In this document: positions 61,977 to 64,000 of the stretch, in pieces
How positions within the stretch are numbered: the stretch's first letter is position 1
Layout of the letters: each line of letters starts with the position of its first letter
NCBI RefSeq assembly: GCF_030651995.1
Contig: NZ_JAUSBN010000055.1
Span: 1 to 64,000, forward strand
Direction of reading: 5' to 3'
Length of the DNA stretch: 64,000 nt
Source: Reyranella sp.
Lineage (GTDB): Bacteria; Pseudomonadota; Alphaproteobacteria; Reyranellales; Reyranellaceae
Translations under genes and position numbers: made by a program
The notes under the pieces: model-generated
The model's database searches: none
The model's input: only the letters and a program-made list of their open reading frames with translations
What the model was told of the DNA's origin: nothing

Positions 61977-62360
61977 ATGGAAACTGCATTGCGGATCAGC
62001 TACCAGGGCGGCACGCCCAGCGAAGCGCTGAACTCTCTGATCAACGACCATGTCGAGACGCTCGAGAAGCTGCATGGCCGGCTGACCTCCTGTCAGGTGA
62101 TCGTGCAGGTTCCCGACCGCCATCACCGCACGAGCAACCTTTTCAGCGTCAACATCCACATTGCGCTGCCGGGCCACATCGACGTGAACATCGATCACAT
62201 GTCGCACGACGATGAGCGGTTTGCCGATCCGACCTTCGCGGTGAACGATGCGTTCCGGCGCGCCAAGCGCCAGATCAAGGAACGGGCGCGCAAGCAGCGG
62301 GGCGAGGTGAAGAACCTGCACGAGCGCGTCGAACGCACGCTCGACCGCGCGGAAGGCTAG
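61977..62360 (+). CDS. HPF/RaiA-family ribosome-associated protein
   Basis: This 127-residue protein is of the short HPF/RaiA type, which bind ribosomes in slow growth. The beta-strand FSVNIHIALPGHIDVNIDHM and the C-terminal basic helix AVNDAFRRAKRQIKERARKQ are typical. The ATG 61977 follows GCGGAGG-like sequence. It overlaps the convergent DsbA-like gene by 4 bases. Confidence 0.85.
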   Translation: METALRISYQGGTPSEALNSLINDHVETLEKLHGRLTSCQVIVQVPDRHHRTSNLFSVNIHIALPGHIDVNIDHMSHDDERFADPTFAVNDAFRRAKRQIKERARKQRGEVKNLHERVERTLDRAEG

Positions 62361-62965
62361 CGCCGGCGCGGCACGCTTTTTTCGTCAAGTCTTTCCCGCA
62401 GGAGAAAGACTCGATCGCCGCCCCAGAATATCTCGCCGTCGAGGACGAAGCTCGGCACGCCGAAAATGCCCGAGGCCTCGGCCTCGGCGCGGAGCGCGTC
62501 ATGCCGGGCTCCCCCTTCGCCGTCGAGAAAGGCGGCGAAGCCAGGCGGCGCGCCAGTCTGTTCGAGCGCCGCACCGACGGCCTTGATATCTTCCGGATCG
62601 AGATCGCGCCGCCAGAAACGGTCGAAGGCGAGGTCGTTGTAGGCGCGGAACACGCCGTGCTCCTGCGCATACAGCATGCCGGCATTCATCGGCCGCGCAT
62701 AATAGATCTTCTTCGGTCCCATCAGGGTCAGGCCCTGCTTGTTGGCAAAGCGACGGGCATCCATGTAGGAATATCGCACCCGGCGCCAGCGATGCGGACT
62801 GCGCTGCTCGACGGAGCCCTGGAACGAGGCGATGTCGAGCGTATAGGGCCGCCACTCGAGGTCGATCTCGTAGTCGGCCTCCAGTTCATAGGCCCACGCC
62901 TTCGCCACGAAGGCGTAGGGGCTGACATAGTCGCTCCAGAGGACGACCTTGGCGCGATCCGTCAC
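62357..62965 (-). CDS. DsbA/GST-kappa family protein, HCCA isomerase-like
   Basis: This 202-residue thioredoxin-fold protein resembles 2-hydroxychromene-2-carboxylate isomerase and GST kappa. The N-terminal LWSDYVSPYAFVA has Ser in place of the CxxC of oxidoreductases, and IFGVPSFVLDGEIFWGGDR holds the cis-Pro loop. The C-terminus is basic. A glutathione-dependent isomerase or dehalogenase role is inferred. It overlaps the HPF-like gene by 4 bases and the membrane gene upstream by 4 bases. Confidence 0.85.
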   Translation of the reverse strand: MTDRAKVVLWSDYVSPYAFVAKAWAYELEADYEIDLEWRPYTLDIASFQGSVEQRSPHRWRRVRYSYMDARRFANKQGLTLMGPKKIYYARPMNAGMLYAQEHGVFRAYNDLAFDRFWRRDLDPEDIKAVGAALEQTGAPPGFAAFLDGEGGARHDALRAEAEASGIFGVPSFVLDGEIFWGGDRVFLLRERLDEKSVPRRR

Positions 62966-63495
62966 GGTGCGCGCCTCTCATATCGCCACAGCCACCAGAA
63001 GGCGCCGCCGACCGCGACGACCATCAACGTGCCGACCATCAGGAGCATGGCCGAATCCTGGATCCACGCCACCGCGGGCACCGACAAAGCGAGGAACAGG
63101 CCGACCAGGCAGATGCGCCAGACCCGCGCATGGACGCCCGCGACAAAGGTGCCGAGCGCCAGCAGGATCAGGAGCGCGAGGCTCGTCGCATTGTCGTTCA
63201 CCACGCCGCGCACCTCAGGCAGGAACATCAGCCACATCGCCGCCAGGAAGGCGAGCCAATGGAGCGCCTGCGTCACGATGAGTCTCAGGTGATCGGCCGT
63301 CTTGTCGACCTCCCGCCACCCCGACATGACGCAGGCCAGACCATAGATCGGCGCCAGCACCATCCAGTAGGCATAGGTCGTGGGACCGCGGAAGCCCGTC
63401 AGGATGACGCCGCCGACGGCCAGCGCCAGCATCACCACATAGGGCAGCTCCCGCACCAGCCAGTGGCGGCTGGCGCCGTCGCCGGCGGCGCTCAA
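62962..63495 (-). CDS. Integral membrane protein with TTG start, unrecognised
   Basis: This protein of about 177 residues has five or six hydrophobic helices (ELPYVVMLALAVGGVILTGF, YWMVLAPIYGLACVMSG, WLAFLAAMWLMFLPEV, ATSLALLILLALGTFVAG, ALSVPAVAWI, MLLMVGTLMVVAVGGAFWWL). I do not recognise a family. The start is TTG 63495 with AAGGA 7 bases upstream, overlapping the amidohydrolase stop as TTGA; GTG 63537 is an alternative. Confidence 0.65.
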   Translation of the reverse strand: MSAAGDGASRHWLVRELPYVVMLALAVGGVILTGFRGPTTYAYWMVLAPIYGLACVMSGWREVDKTADHLRLIVTQALHWLAFLAAMWLMFLPEVRGVVNDNATSLALLILLALGTFVAGVHARVWRICLVGLFLALSVPAVAWIQDSAMLLMVGTLMVVAVGGAFWWLWRYERRAP

Positions 63496-64000
63496 CGCGG
63501 ATCCTTCGCCAGCCGCTTCTCGACCACGCGCGCCCACAGGGTCGAGCCCAGCGTGAGCGCCTCGTCGTTGAAGTCGTAGCTGGGATTGTGGACTTCGCAG
63601 CCGCCCTCGCCGCCGCCGTTGCCGATGTTGATGAAGGCGCCCGGGACCTGCTCGAGCATGTAGGAGAAGTCCTCGGAGGCCATCACGAACGGGCCTTCGC
63701 GGTTCATGTTTTCCGGGCCCACGATCTCGGCCGCCACGTCGGCGATGAACTTCACCGCGTCCTTGTCATTCACCAGCGGCGGGAAGGCGATGCGGACGTC
63801 GGCCTTGGCGCTGCCCCCCAGGGTCGCGGCGATGCCGCTGGAGATCGTCTCGATGCGCTCCTTGATCAGCGCCATCGTCTCCTTCCGGAAGGCGCGGATC
63901 GTGCCACGCAGCACTGCCTCCTGCGGGATCACGTTGTAGGCGTCGCCCGAGTGCATCTGCGTGACCGAGATCACCGCCGAATCGAGCGGCGCCACGTTGC
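63492..64000 (-). CDS. M20-family amidohydrolase, C-terminal part
   Basis: This is the C-terminal 169 codons of a HipO/AmhX-type M20D amidohydrolase that continues past the window. VISVTQMHSGDAYNVIPQEA covers the dimerisation strand, and VMASEDFSYMLEQVPGAF is the usual C-terminal catalytic-domain motif with a metal-ligand Glu. CEVHNPSYDFNDEAL also fits the family. These enzymes release amino acids or indole acids from N-acyl conjugates. Confidence 0.9.
   Translation of the reverse strand, partial: NVAPLDSAVISVTQMHSGDAYNVIPQEAVLRGTIRAFRKETMALIKERIETISSGIAATLGGSAKADVRIAFPPLVNDKDAVKFIADVAAEIVGPENMNREGPFVMASEDFSYMLEQVPGAFINIGNGGGEGGCEVHNPSYDFNDEALTLGSTLWARVVEKRLAKDPR

Overview
This window is chromosomal DNA of a GC-rich alphaproteobacterium. 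The evidence is the strong G/C third-position bias, the many Bug/TTT-type periplasmic receptors, the AtzG/AtzE-type amidase pair, the TauD, PhyH and acyl-CoA-dehydrogenase-type catabolic genes, and intergenic palindromes of a kind common in Rhizobiales and Rhodospirillales relatives. A Reyranella- or Bradyrhizobium-like soil or water organism would fit, but the genus is an inference. I see no rRNA, tRNA, CRISPR array, prophage or insertion-sequence transposase. The content is dense, metabolically versatile core and accessory chromosome.

Layout: 1-178 is the end of a MarC-family membrane protein. 183-6401 (minus) is a livGFHM branched-chain amino acid-type ABC transporter followed by an RraA-like gene and a Cache-HAMP adenylate cyclase; the periplasmic receptor is divergent (6526-7752) and ends at a strong terminator. 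7901-11039 holds an MFS transporter, a decayed tandem copy of it, and a TauD-type dioxygenase. 11056-17653 has Bug receptors, a LysR regulator with a candidate operator, an orphan sugar-type receptor, an alpha/beta hydrolase, and a NIPSNAP/metallo-beta-lactamase pair. 17726-22426 has small membrane proteins, an amidase, another Bug receptor and a 17-beta-HSD-like SDR. 22502-26010 (plus) is a serine hydrolase, TauD dioxygenase and MFS exporter run. 26035-29856 (minus) is a two-component system followed by MipA/OmpV and MlaA outer-membrane genes. 29966-31769 is a divergent pair of DJ-1-family genes (a GlxA/AraC regulator and a stand-alone enzyme-like protein) around a perfect palindrome.

31837-37296 mixes a small methyltransferase, an NmrA/HxlR divergent pair, a cupin, an acyl-CoA dehydrogenase, an NMT1-like receptor and a YdcF protein. 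37468-40476 has HU, a thioesterase-fold protein and an AtzG-like/amidase couple. 40590-45339 has an aldehyde dehydrogenase, a VOC protein, a family 3 receptor, an LLM flavin oxidoreductase and an unrecognised protein. 45425-47599 is a large secreted DUF6600/FecR-like protein with a Pro/Gln/Lys tail. 47621-52759 has a hydroxyacid dehydrogenase, an unusual HpcH-like aldolase, an S9 peptidase and a second serine hydrolase. 52895-56662 (minus) is a tight SDR-PhyH-deacetylase operon ending in a second, class IIIb adenylate cyclase. 56704-64000 has TerC, MFS, aldo/keto reductase, an Lrp regulator with a hydroxyacid dehydrogenase, an HPF-like protein, a DsbA/HCCA-isomerase-like protein and the end of an M20 amidohydrolase.

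The common theme is uptake through many orphan periplasmic receptors followed by oxidation or hydrolysis of organic acids, amides and esters. Two cyclases sit at the promoter-distal ends of two transport or catabolic operons, which suggests coupling of nutrient uptake to cAMP. The best second-look items are that cyclase placement, the tandem MFS copy inactivated by a 406-base microhomology deletion, four long intergenic palindromes in three families, the envelope two-component cluster, and the aldolase with altered active-site residues. I found no gene set that I can confidently call a wholly new system.
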